Assembly (NCBI GenBank): GCA_028291845.1
Contig: JAQGNM010000394.1
Coordinates: 1-13,285 of the forward strand
Reading direction: 5' to 3'
Origin: Massilia sp.
GTDB lineage: Bacteria; Pseudomonadota; Gammaproteobacteria; Burkholderiales; Burkholderiaceae_D
DNA length: 13,285 bases
Shown: one piece after another, positions 6,386 through 13,100 of the stretch
Numbering within the stretch: position 1 is the first letter of the stretch
How the letters are laid out: every line of letters starts with the position of its first letter
Notes under the pieces: generated by a model
What the model saw: the letters and a program-made list of their open reading frames with translations, nothing else
The model's database searches: none
What the model was told of the DNA's origin: nothing
Program-made: the position numbers and the translations under genes

Positions 6386-8172
6386 GGCACGGGGGACGGC
6401 GGCTGCGGCTGCTGCGGCGCGTTGCGGGTGGCGGCGTTGATCATCTCCAGCGGAATCTTCGGGGTACGGTCCGCGCGCAGCAGGCCGTTGGCTTCCTGGA
6501 AGGTGTCGGTGAACTGGGTGTAGCAAAAGCCGCTGAACATGAAGGTGTTGTTGACCACTTCCAGCAGCCTGCGGTACAGGGCGTAGAAGCTCTCTTCCGA
6601 ATCGACCGTCGAATAGCCCCAGGTGTGCGCTTCTCCCTGCTTGCCGGAGAAGGCGATGCCGCCGAATTCGGTCAGCACGATCGGCTGGCCGCGGTGTGGA
6701 AAGCCGTCCAGGGTGAGGATGCGCCCGCCGGGACGGCGCTGGTCGAACAGGGTACGCACCGGATCGGTCACTTCGTAGCGGGCGCGCAGTTTGTCGGCAT
6801 CGCAGTCGTAGTCGTGGATGCCGAGGATGTCGGTGGCCGACGCTTCCCAGCCGTCGTTGCCGATCACCGGACGGGTCGAGTCGAGCATCTTGGTGACGTG
6901 GAACAGTGCCTCGACAGCGTTGCGGTGCGCCTGGGTCGAGGTCAGGTTGGGCACGCCCCACGACTCGTTGAACGGCACCCAGACGATCACGCACGGGTGG
7001 CTGTAATCGCGCTCGATCGCCTCGGTCCACTCGCGCAGCAGGCGCGTCATCGACTTGGCCGAGAAGCGGTACGCCGAGGGCATCTCCTCCCATACCAGAA
7101 GGCCCAGCTTGTCGGCCCAGTACAGGTAGCGCGGGTCCTCGATCTTCTGATGCTTGCGCACGCCGTTGAAACCCATCGCCTTGGCCAGTTCGACGTCGCG
7201 GCGCAGGGCGGCGTCGTTGGGCGCGGTCATCAAGGTCTCGGGCCAGTAGCCCTGGTCGAGCACCAGCCGCAGCGGATACGGCCGGCCGTTGAGCAGCAGG
7301 CGGTCGCGGTTGACCTGGAAGGCCCGCATCGCCGTGTACGAGGTAACCGTGTCGACCACTTCGCCGCGCAGCAGCAGGCGCACCTCGGCGTCGAGCAGGG
7401 TGGGACGCTCGGGGCTCCACAGCAGCTCGTTGCGCGAGTCGTCGATGCCGGGATCGGACAGGGCGATCTTGCGCACCGCGTCGCCGCCCACCACTTTATA
7501 GATGTCGTCGGCCAGCAGCACCTTGCCGTGCCGGATGCGCACCTCGACCATCAGGCTCTCGTCCTGCTCGCCCTCGACGTGAACGTCGCAGCCGATCTCG
7601 AAGTTTTCGAATTGCGGCGTCCACTTGAGGGTGCGGATGTAGGTGGCGGGCACCCGCTCCAGCCACACGGTCTGCCAGATGCCGGTGGTGCGCGGATACC
7701 AGATCGAGTGCGGCTGCGCCAGCCAGTCCTGCTTGCCGCGCGGTTTGGCCAGGTCGTGCGGATCGTCGTAGGCGCGCACCACCACGGTGTGCGGTCCGGG
7801 ACCCTTGAGGGCGCGCGTGATGTCGCTGGAAAACGGCGTGTGGCCGCCCTCGTGTTCGGCCACCTTCTCGCCGTCGACCCACACGCAGGCGTGGTAATCG
7901 ACGGCGCCGAAGTGCAGGATGATGCGCTGCGGGCCGCTGTTTTCGACATCGAACTGGCGCCGGTACCAGCAGCACGGATGGTAGCCGCCGTCGCCAATGC
8001 CGCTGGCCGGCGCCTCGGGGGCGAACGGCACGCGGATGGTGCGGTTCCAGCCGATGTCGTCGCAGGGACGCTCGTGGCGGGCGCCATCGTCGAAGGCGAA
8101 GTCCCACTGCCCGTTCAGGCAAGTCCAGTTGTCGCGCACCAGTTGCGGCCTTGGATATTCAAAATCGCTCAT
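6382..8172 (-). CDS. Glycoside hydrolase family 2 enzyme, probably an intracellular beta-galactosidase
   Basis: This is a 596-aa GH2 protein. An N-terminal sugar-binding jelly roll (about 10-175; LNGQWDFAFDDG, FGAVDYHACVWVDGEKV) is followed by an immunoglobulin-like domain (about 180-285) and a TIM barrel from about 290. The barrel holds the acid/base in PFNESWG (N402-E403) and the nucleophile in VLTEFGG (E502); other GH2 landmarks are FNGVRKHQKIEDPRYLYWADKLGLLVWEEMPS (335-366). There is no signal peptide, so it acts in the cytoplasm on imported glycosides. Placement between galK and galM suggests it releases galactose, but this short GH2 type also includes beta-glucuronidase- and mannosidase-like enzymes, and it is much shorter than LacZ (about 1000 aa). 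The ATG at 8172 overlaps the galK stop (ATGA), with a GAGAGCGAG purine stretch inside the end of galK as ribosome site. The fold and family are certain; the substrate is inferred from neighbours. Confidence 0.9.
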   Translation of the reverse strand: MSDFEYPRPQLVRDNWTCLNGQWDFAFDDGARHERPCDDIGWNRTIRVPFAPEAPASGIGDGGYHPCCWYRRQFDVENSGPQRIILHFGAVDYHACVWVDGEKVAEHEGGHTPFSSDITRALKGPGPHTVVVRAYDDPHDLAKPRGKQDWLAQPHSIWYPRTTGIWQTVWLERVPATYIRTLKWTPQFENFEIGCDVHVEGEQDESLMVEVRIRHGKVLLADDIYKVVGGDAVRKIALSDPGIDDSRNELLWSPERPTLLDAEVRLLLRGEVVDTVTSYTAMRAFQVNRDRLLLNGRPYPLRLVLDQGYWPETLMTAPNDAALRRDVELAKAMGFNGVRKHQKIEDPRYLYWADKLGLLVWEEMPSAYRFSAKSMTRLLREWTEAIERDYSHPCVIVWVPFNESWGVPNLTSTQAHRNAVEALFHVTKMLDSTRPVIGNDGWEASATDILGIHDYDCDADKLRARYEVTDPVRTLFDQRRPGGRILTLDGFPHRGQPIVLTEFGGIAFSGKQGEAHTWGYSTVDSEESFYALYRRLLEVVNNTFMFSGFCYTQFTDTFQEANGLLRADRTPKIPLEMINAATRNAPQQPQPPSPVP

Positions 8173-9272
8173 GCATTCTCGCTCTCTAGAGTGGCCGCGC
8201 TGGCGGCGGCAGGGATCAACAGGCGCGCCGCGCCGCCCGTATTCGCGTTGTAGCGCGCCACCACGGCGCTGCCGGCGGTAAAGCCCGCCCCGCGCCGGCA
8301 CAGCGCCACGCAGGCGCCGCCAAAGCCGGCGCCGGTCAGGCGCGCGCCGAACACCCCGGGCTGCGCGCGCAGCAATTCGGTCAGTTCGTCGAGGGCGCCG
8401 ATCGACACCTCGTAGTCGTCGCGCAGGCTGTAATGGGAGGCGTTCATCAGGGCGCCGAAACGGGCCGCGTCGACGCCTTCGGCAGCGGCCAGCACGCGGG
8501 CGTTTTCGCTCACCACGTGGCGCGCGCGCTGGCGCAGGGGCGCCGGCAAGGCCTCGACGTCGGCGACCGCGCCGACGTCGCGCAGGCTGGCCACGCCCAG
8601 CAGGTGTGCCGCCTGCTCGCATTCGGCGCGCCGTTCGTTGTATTTGCTGGCGGCGAGCAGGCGCGGCACGCCCGAATCGACCACCACGATTTCGCTGTCC
8701 GGCGGCAGCGGCAGCAAGCGCGTGGCCAAGGTGCGGGCGTCGAGAAACAGCATCGATGTTTCATTGGCCAGGCTCGAGGCCATCTGGTCCATCACGCCGC
8801 AGTTGACGCCGGCGTAGCGCACCTCGGCCTGTTGCGCCAGCAGCGCCAGGGTGACGTCGTCGAGCTCGATGGCCAGCAGGCGGCGCAGGGCGCGCAGGGT
8901 CGCCACTTCGAGCGCCGCGCTGCTCGACAGCCCGGCGCCGGCCGGCAGGTTCGATTCGACGTACACGCGCAGCGGCGGCACGCGCGCACCGCCCTCCTCC
9001 AACATGGAAACGCAGCCGCCGATGTAGCGGGCGAAGCCGGTGGGCAGCTCGGCGGCCGCCTCGAACGCAACTTCCTCGTCGAGCGTGGCCGAGTAGTACA
9101 CTGATTCGGGGCCGGGCGCCGCCGCCAGCCGCACCAGGGTAGATTGCGCCGTCGCCACCGGCAGCATGAAGCCGTCGTTGTAATCGGTGTGCTCGCCCAG
9201 CAGGTTGACCCGCCCCGGCGCGCGCGCGGCGACGAACGGCACGCCGCCGAAAAATTCATCGACGGTTTTCAT
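8169..9272 (-). CDS. galK: Galactokinase
   Basis: GalK phosphorylates alpha-galactose with ATP to galactose 1-phosphate in the Leloir pathway. The protein is 367 aa, close to the usual 380. The galactokinase signature near the N-terminus is RVNLLGEHTDYNDGF (21-35). The GHMP-kinase ATP-binding motif is PAGAGLSSSAA (110-120). NCGVMDQ (157-163) contains the expected catalytic base Asp162, and the C-terminal GHMP motif is LTGAGFGGA. All are intact. The ATG at 9272 is chosen because GGAGG lies 4 bases upstream, inside the end of galT, and the product then starts with MKTVDEFFGG directly before the substrate-binding region. A longer reading of the frame, open to 9470, would overlap galT and adds no family sequence. 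The start overlaps the galT stop (ATGA), and the stop overlaps the GH2 start the same way. Confidence 0.97.
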   Translation of the reverse strand: MKTVDEFFGGVPFVAARAPGRVNLLGEHTDYNDGFMLPVATAQSTLVRLAAAPGPESVYYSATLDEEVAFEAAAELPTGFARYIGGCVSMLEEGGARVPPLRVYVESNLPAGAGLSSSAALEVATLRALRRLLAIELDDVTLALLAQQAEVRYAGVNCGVMDQMASSLANETSMLFLDARTLATRLLPLPPDSEIVVVDSGVPRLLAASKYNERRAECEQAAHLLGVASLRDVGAVADVEALPAPLRQRARHVVSENARVLAAAEGVDAARFGALMNASHYSLRDDYEVSIGALDELTELLRAQPGVFGARLTGAGFGGACVALCRRGAGFTAGSAVVARYNANTGGAARLLIPAAASAATLESENA

Positions 9273-10534
9273 GGCGCCTCCAGGGTCACCGCCACCGCCT
9301 GCAACTCGGCCGCTTTGTCTTCGGGCAGCGCGTCCATGGCGAACATGCCGGCGGCGATCTCGGTGCCGGCCAGGTATTTGAGGCGGTCGCGGGTACGGTA
9401 AGGGGGAAAGAATTCGGCATGCAACTGCGTCTCCGGGTGCGCCTGGCCGTCCAGCGGCGCCTGGTACCACGCCATCAGGTAGGGAAATTCACGCTGCCAC
9501 AGGCCGTCGTACTTGAGCAGCACGGTCTTGAGGGCGCGCGCCAGGTCGTCGCGCTGGGCGTCGTTCAAATCGGCAAACGCGGCCACCGGCGCGGTCGGCA
9601 TCACCCACACTTCGTAGGGATAGCGCGCGCAGGCGGGCACGAAGGCGATAGCGTGCTCGCCCTGGTACAGCACGCGCACCCCCTGCCCGGCCTCGCGCGC
9701 CGCCATGTCGACCAGCAGCGCGCTGCCGTGCGCGGCGTAATATGCCGCTTCCTGCCGCAGCATCGCCGCCGGCACCGGCGGCACGAAGGGATAGGCGTAA
9801 ATCTGCCCGTGCGGATGGTGCAGCGTCACCCCCACTTCGACGCCGCGGTTTTCGAACGGCAGCACGTAACGTATATCGCCCTGGCGCGCCGCCCGTTCGG
9901 TGCGGTCGCCCCATACCCGCAGCAGCAGCGCGATGTGCTCGAGCGGCAGGCGGCCAAGCGCGGTCGACGGATCCTGGGTGAACACCACCACTTCGCAGCG
10001 CCCGCCGGATGCGGGCGCGGGCGCGTCCGCGCCGGCGAAGGGCGCTTCAGCGCCCTCGCGGGCAGCGGCGGCGCCCCCCTTTTCCCCGCCGGATGCGGGC
10101 GCGGGCGCGTCCGCGCCGGCGAAGGGCGCTTCAGCGCCCTCGCGGGGAGCGGGGGCGCCCCCCTTTTCCCCGCCGGATGCGGGCGCTGGGGCGTCCAACT
10201 CATCAATCATCTCGGCCCGGCCGTCCGCGCTCATTGCCGGAAAGCGGTTGGCGAACACCGCGATGTCGTAGTCGCCGGCCGGCAATTCAGTCGGCGCGGC
10301 CGGGTCGGTGGTGGCAGCCAGCGGATTGTATTCGGGCGGCGGCTGGAAGGTGCGATTCTGGCGGTAGGCGGCGTAGGCCACCCATTCGCCGCGCAGGGGA
10401 TGCCAGCGAAAGTGCGGCGCGGCGCCCAGCGGTTCCGGAAACGGACTGGGGGCGGCGCCGACGCCGCCGATCGGCGCGCGGCTGTACAACGTGAGCTCGC
10501 GGCCGTCCGGTTTGGTCAATTCAAAGGTGTACAT
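9269..10534 (-). CDS. galT: Galactose-1-phosphate uridylyltransferase with in-frame tandem-repeat insertion
   Basis: GalT transfers UMP from UDP-glucose to galactose 1-phosphate, giving UDP-galactose and glucose 1-phosphate, through a uridylyl-histidine intermediate. The protein is 421 aa; usual members are about 340-370. It has FRWHPLRGEWVAYAAYRQNRTFQPP (42-66), VFANRFPA (93-100), CEVVVFTQDP (180-189), the active-site GVTLHHPHGQIYAYP with H240-P241-H242 (H242 the predicted nucleophile) and LHAEFFPPYR (371-380), so the core is intact. Residues 114-169 are two copies of a 28-residue Ala/Pro/Gly/Glu repeat, inserted between the FANRFP strand region and CEVVVF, where relatives have only a short loop. 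The ATG at 10534 is preferred over the ATG at 10603, because 10603 lies on the candidate -10 element and its extension (MKCQKRCLLL) has no family counterpart. The ribosome site is weak (AAGG, 11 bases upstream). It is the first gene of the gal operon. Confidence 0.95.
   Translation of the reverse strand: MYTFELTKPDGRELTLYSRAPIGGVGAAPSPFPEPLGAAPHFRWHPLRGEWVAYAAYRQNRTFQPPPEYNPLAATTDPAAPTELPAGDYDIAVFANRFPAMSADGRAEMIDELDAPAPASGGEKGGAPAPREGAEAPFAGADAPAPASGGEKGGAAAAREGAEAPFAGADAPAPASGGRCEVVVFTQDPSTALGRLPLEHIALLLRVWGDRTERAARQGDIRYVLPFENRGVEVGVTLHHPHGQIYAYPFVPPVPAAMLRQEAAYYAAHGSALLVDMAAREAGQGVRVLYQGEHAIAFVPACARYPYEVWVMPTAPVAAFADLNDAQRDDLARALKTVLLKYDGLWQREFPYLMAWYQAPLDGQAHPETQLHAEFFPPYRTRDRLKYLAGTEIAAGMFAMDALPEDKAAELQAVAVTLEAP
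10001..10196. repeat. 84-bp tandem repeat, two full units plus a partial third, inside galT
   Basis: Unit 1 (10001-10084) and unit 2 (10085-10168) match at 82 of 84 positions. The two differences are C to G changes at unit positions 63 and 69. A partial third copy (10169-10196) matches the first part of the unit with a few changes and then runs into normal galT sequence. The unit length is a multiple of three, so the galT frame is kept and each unit encodes 28 residues (DAPAPASGGEKGG..REGAEAPFAGA). Each full unit holds a perfect stem: AGGGCGC-TTCA-GCGCCCT at 10039-10056 and 10123-10140. The near identity points to recent duplication. Confidence 0.95.
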
Positions 10535-10602
10535 ATCGTGCGCGGCCTTGGACTGAAAAGCATGTAACAATCGTAACAGCAGGCACCGCTTCTGGCATTT
10601 CA

Positions 10603-10632
10603 TTTATGCGATGCAACTTTGCTAGTTGCCAA
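10603..10632 (-). promoter_or_regulatory. Candidate sigma-70 promoter of the galT-galK-GH2-galM operon
   Basis: Read on the minus strand, TTGGCA (10632-10627, 5 of 6 to consensus) is followed after 18 bases by CATAAA (10608-10603, 4 of 6). This predicts transcription start near 10596 and a leader of about 62 bases to the galT ATG at 10534. The local DNA is clearly more AT-rich than the genes on either side. The spacer holds the dyad at 10613-10629. This is a by-eye match; spacing and -10 quality are acceptable but not strong. Confidence 0.5.
10613..10629. promoter_or_regulatory. Candidate operator dyad in the gal promoter
   Basis: GCAACT-TTGCT-AGTTGC is a perfect inverted repeat with 6-bp arms and a 5-base centre. 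It overlaps the end of the -35 hexamer and fills most of the spacer of the candidate gal promoter, where a bound repressor would block RNA polymerase. The cognate regulator is not in the window and I do not recognise the motif as a known GalR/LacI site. Confidence 0.45.
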
Positions 10633-10710
10633 TTTATGAACTCAACACGGCAATGACTGTCTATGAGAGAAGCACCATGTTCAATTTCGCCTCGGGCGAG
10701 ATTCAGAAAA

Positions 10711-10726
10711 GTAGGATTCATCCTAC
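10711..10726. promoter_or_regulatory. Candidate regulator-binding dyad GTAGGAT-TC-ATCCTAC
   Basis: This is a perfect inverted repeat with 7-bp arms and a 2-base centre, in AT-rich intergenic DNA. It lies 79 bp upstream of the gal -35 element and 79 bp before the ATG of the divergent glycosidase-reductase fusion gene. Short-spaced dyads of this kind are typical for dimeric helix-turn-helix regulators. It could serve either or both divergent transcripts. I found no clear -35/-10 pair for the fusion gene, which fits an activator-dependent promoter but does not prove one. Confidence 0.45.
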
Positions 10727-10790
10727 GGAAAAATAAGCAGGGCGCTGGCATGCACGCCTTAAATGTTCAATAACAATCAACACAGTTTTA

Positions 10791-10796
10791 CAGGAG
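10791..10796 (+). promoter_or_regulatory. Ribosome binding site of the fusion gene
   Basis: CAGGAG lies 8 bases before the ATG at 10805 and supports that start over the in-frame ATG at 10763, which has no Shine-Dalgarno sequence. Confidence 0.75.
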
Positions 10797-10804
10797 TGCG
10801 GTCG

Positions 10805-13048
10805 ATGACGTTTGATATGAAGCAAGCTCTACAGATTTGGGGCGGGCTCGAGTGCACCTGTAACCGGGTCGGCGATGAATATTTCGACCAGGCCGCGCGC
10901 AGCGGCCACGAGCAGCGCGGCGACGATCCGGCGCGCATCGCCGCACTCGGCATTACAAGGCTGCGCTTTCCAATTCTGTGGGAAAAAACCGCGCCGGGCA
11001 GCCTGCACGATGCCGATTGGTCGTGGCCCGACCGCCAGTTGCCGGCGTTGCGCGAGGCCGGGGTCGAGGTGATCGCCGGCCTGGTACACCACGGCAGCGG
11101 ACCGGCGCACACCAGTTTGCTCGATGCCGATTTCGGCGACAAGCTGGCCGCCTACGCCGGCGCGGTGGCGGCGCGCTACCCGTGGATCGATGCCTGGACG
11201 CCGGTCAACGAGCCGCTTACCACGGCGCGCTTTTCCGGCCTGTACGGGCTGTGGTATCCGCACGCGCGCACCGACGCCGCTTTTGTTACGGCACTGCTCA
11301 ACCAGTGCCGCGGCATCGTCCTGTCGATGGCGGCGATCCGCGCCGTCAACCCGCGCGCGCGCCTGGTGCAAACCGACGATCTGGGCAAAACCTGGGGCAC
11401 CAGCACCATGGCCGCCACCATCAAGTTCTACAACGAGCGGCGCTGGCTGGGCTGGGATTTGTTGTGCGGCCGCGTCGACCAGCAGCACCGCCTGTGGCGC
11501 TACCTCATGAAAAGCGGCGCCAAGCCGGCCGACGTATTGTGGTTCGCCGAGCATCCCTGCCCGCCAGACATTATCGGCGTCAATTATTACGTCACCAGCG
11601 AGCGCTGGCTCGATCACCGGCTCGAGCGTTTTCCCCAGCACACCAGCGGCGTCATCGCCGGCCGTCCCTGCATCGACATCGAAGCGGCGCGCGCGATGCC
11701 GCGGCCGATCGGCGGGGCCGCGCCGCTGCTGCTGGAAGCGTGGCAACGCTATGGCTTGCCGCTGGCGGTCACCGAGGCGCACATCGACGCCGGCCGCGAA
11801 GACCAGTTGCGCTGGTTTATGGAAGTGTGGCGGGCCGCCGGCGACGCGCGCGCGGCGGGCGCCGACGTGCGCGCCGTCACCGCCTGGTCGCTGTTCGGCG
11901 CATTCGACTGGAACAGCCTGGTGACGCGCTCGGTCGGTTATTACGAGTCGGGCGTGTTCGACATCCGCGGCGGCGCGCCGCGCCCGACCGCGCTGGCCGC
12001 CCTGCTGCGCCAGCTGGCGCGCGGCGAGCAGGTCACCCACCCGGCGGCGCAGGGACCGGGCTGGTGGCGGCGCGACGTGCGCCTGGCCGGCGTGAGCGCC
12101 AGGCGCCGGCCGAACCCGCAGCCAAGCTTGCACGATCCATTACCGCCACAGGCGCTACAACTGCTGCGGAACCGCGTGCCCGAGCCGCCCCTGCCGGTCG
12201 CGCCGATCCTGATTTCCGGCGCCAGCGGCACCCTGGGGCGCGCCTTTGCGCGCATCTGCGCACAGCGCCACCTGCCCTTCGTGCTGCTGGCGCGCGCCGA
12301 CATGGACATCACCGATGCCGGTTCGGTCGAGCGGGCGCTGGAGCGCTTCCAGCCGTGGGCGGTGATCAATGCCAGCGGCTACGTGCGGGTCGACGCCGCC
12401 GAACACGACGCCGAGCGCTGCTTCCGCGAAAACACCATCGGACCGGCCGTGCTGGCGGCAGCCTGCGCGCGCCACGGCGTGCATCTGACCACCTTCTCGA
12501 GCGACATGGTGTTCGACGGCCGCCGCGACGACGCCTACCTCGAAGACGACGACGTTTCGCCGATCAATGTCTACGGGCGCAGCAAGGCCGAAGGCGAGAA
12601 CGCCGTGCTGGGGCGGCTGCCGGGCGCGCTGGTGGTGCGCACCAGTTCCTTCTTCGGACCCTGGGACCGCTACAACTTCGTCACCCAGGCCCTCGACGCC
12701 CTCGAACAGGGACGCCGCTTCACGGCGCCGCACGACATCGTCATGTCGCCCACCTACGTGCCCGACCTGGTCGACACCTGCCTGAACCTGATCATCGACG
12801 GCGAATCGGGCTTGTGGCACCTGACCAACGGCGACGCCGTATCGTGGATCGACCTGGCGCGCCGCGCCGCCAGCACCGCCGAACTCGACCCGGCGGCGCT
12901 GGTTGCAAACCATTCGTCGGAATGCAGCCACGTGGCCGCGCGGCCGCTCAACAGCACCTTGCAGAGCAGCCGCGGCATCCTGATGCCGAACCTGCAGCAC
13001 GCCATGGACCGCTTCGTGGCGCAGCGCGGCGAAGCACCGGCCTGGTGA
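10805..13048 (+). CDS. Fusion protein: GH1-like glycosidase domain and RmlD-like sugar-nucleotide reductase domain
   Basis: The product (747 aa) has two enzyme-like parts. Residues about 8-405 resemble glycoside hydrolase family 1: IWGGLECTCNRVGDEY, a central YPWIDAWTPVNEPLTTARFSGLYG with acid/base Glu136, VTEAH with candidate nucleophile Glu324, and AWSLFGAFDWNSLVTR (360-375). A Pro/Arg-rich linker (about 430-465) leads to a Rossmann domain like dTDP-4-dehydrorhamnose reductase (RmlD): GASGTLG (472-478), NASGYVRVDAAEHD (522-535), SSDMVFDG (565-572), catalytic Tyr590 and Lys594 in YGRSKAEGE, and RTSSFFGPWDRYNFV (612-626). No signal peptide, so cytoplasmic. It may hydrolyse or bind a glycoside and reduce a sugar-nucleotide, perhaps in surface polysaccharide synthesis, as the neighbouring glycosyltransferase hints; this is inference. 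The nucleophile motif EAH departs from the usual ENG. The gene diverges from galT and converges on the gene at 13076. Both domains look intact. Confidence 0.85.
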   Translation: MTFDMKQALQIWGGLECTCNRVGDEYFDQAARSGHEQRGDDPARIAALGITRLRFPILWEKTAPGSLHDADWSWPDRQLPALREAGVEVIAGLVHHGSGPAHTSLLDADFGDKLAAYAGAVAARYPWIDAWTPVNEPLTTARFSGLYGLWYPHARTDAAFVTALLNQCRGIVLSMAAIRAVNPRARLVQTDDLGKTWGTSTMAATIKFYNERRWLGWDLLCGRVDQQHRLWRYLMKSGAKPADVLWFAEHPCPPDIIGVNYYVTSERWLDHRLERFPQHTSGVIAGRPCIDIEAARAMPRPIGGAAPLLLEAWQRYGLPLAVTEAHIDAGREDQLRWFMEVWRAAGDARAAGADVRAVTAWSLFGAFDWNSLVTRSVGYYESGVFDIRGGAPRPTALAALLRQLARGEQVTHPAAQGPGWWRRDVRLAGVSARRRPNPQPSLHDPLPPQALQLLRNRVPEPPLPVAPILISGASGTLGRAFARICAQRHLPFVLLARADMDITDAGSVERALERFQPWAVINASGYVRVDAAEHDAERCFRENTIGPAVLAAACARHGVHLTTFSSDMVFDGRRDDAYLEDDDVSPINVYGRSKAEGENAVLGRLPGALVVRTSSFFGPWDRYNFVTQALDALEQGRRFTAPHDIVMSPTYVPDLVDTCLNLIIDGESGLWHLTNGDAVSWIDLARRAASTAELDPAALVANHSSECSHVAARPLNSTLQSSRGILMPNLQHAMDRFVAQRGEAPAW

Positions 13049-13058
13049 CCTGCAGCCG

Positions 13059-13100
13059 GCGCCAGGCGCTGGCAGCTACCGCGCTGCCAGCGCCTGGCGC
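13059..13100. terminator. Long perfect hairpin at a convergent gene junction, possible bidirectional terminator
   Basis: A 17-base arm (13059-13075, GCGCCAGGCGCTGGCAG) and its exact reverse complement (13084-13100) surround an 8-base loop. It starts 10 bases after the fusion-gene stop. The loop contains the stop codon of the minus-strand glycosyltransferase gene (13078-13076), and the right arm encodes its last residues. There is no T-tract on either side, so it is not a classical intrinsic terminator. It may stop transcription by a different route, protect the 3' ends of both mRNAs, or be a palindromic repeat element. Confidence 0.6.

Noticed and set aside
6386..7420. Possible longer galM reaching upstream in the same frame into the GH2 gene
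   Set aside because: The extension is Arg/Pro-rich out-of-frame reading of GH2. The GalM family start coincides with the ATGATG at 6385-6380.
6373..8253. Plus-strand open frame of about 626 codons across the GH2 gene
   Set aside because: It lies antisense to an intact GH2 gene with both catalytic Glu residues; the plus frame shows no known family.
8173..8622. Possible N-terminal extension of GH2 into galK
   Set aside because: The extension is low-complexity Arg/Gly sequence in an off frame of galK. The GH2 domain starts just after the ATG at 8172, which overlaps the galK stop.
10039..10140. Terminators inside galT
   Set aside because: The two stems in the repeat units lack a following T-tract on either strand, so premature intrinsic termination is not supported.
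10001..10196. CRISPR-like array
   Set aside because: The units are directly adjacent without unique spacers, lie in frame in galT, and number only two and a part.
10521..10751. Small minus-strand open frame (76 codons) upstream of galT
   Set aside because: It has no ribosome site, covers the candidate gal promoter and both dyads, overlaps the galT start in another frame, and matches nothing I recognise.
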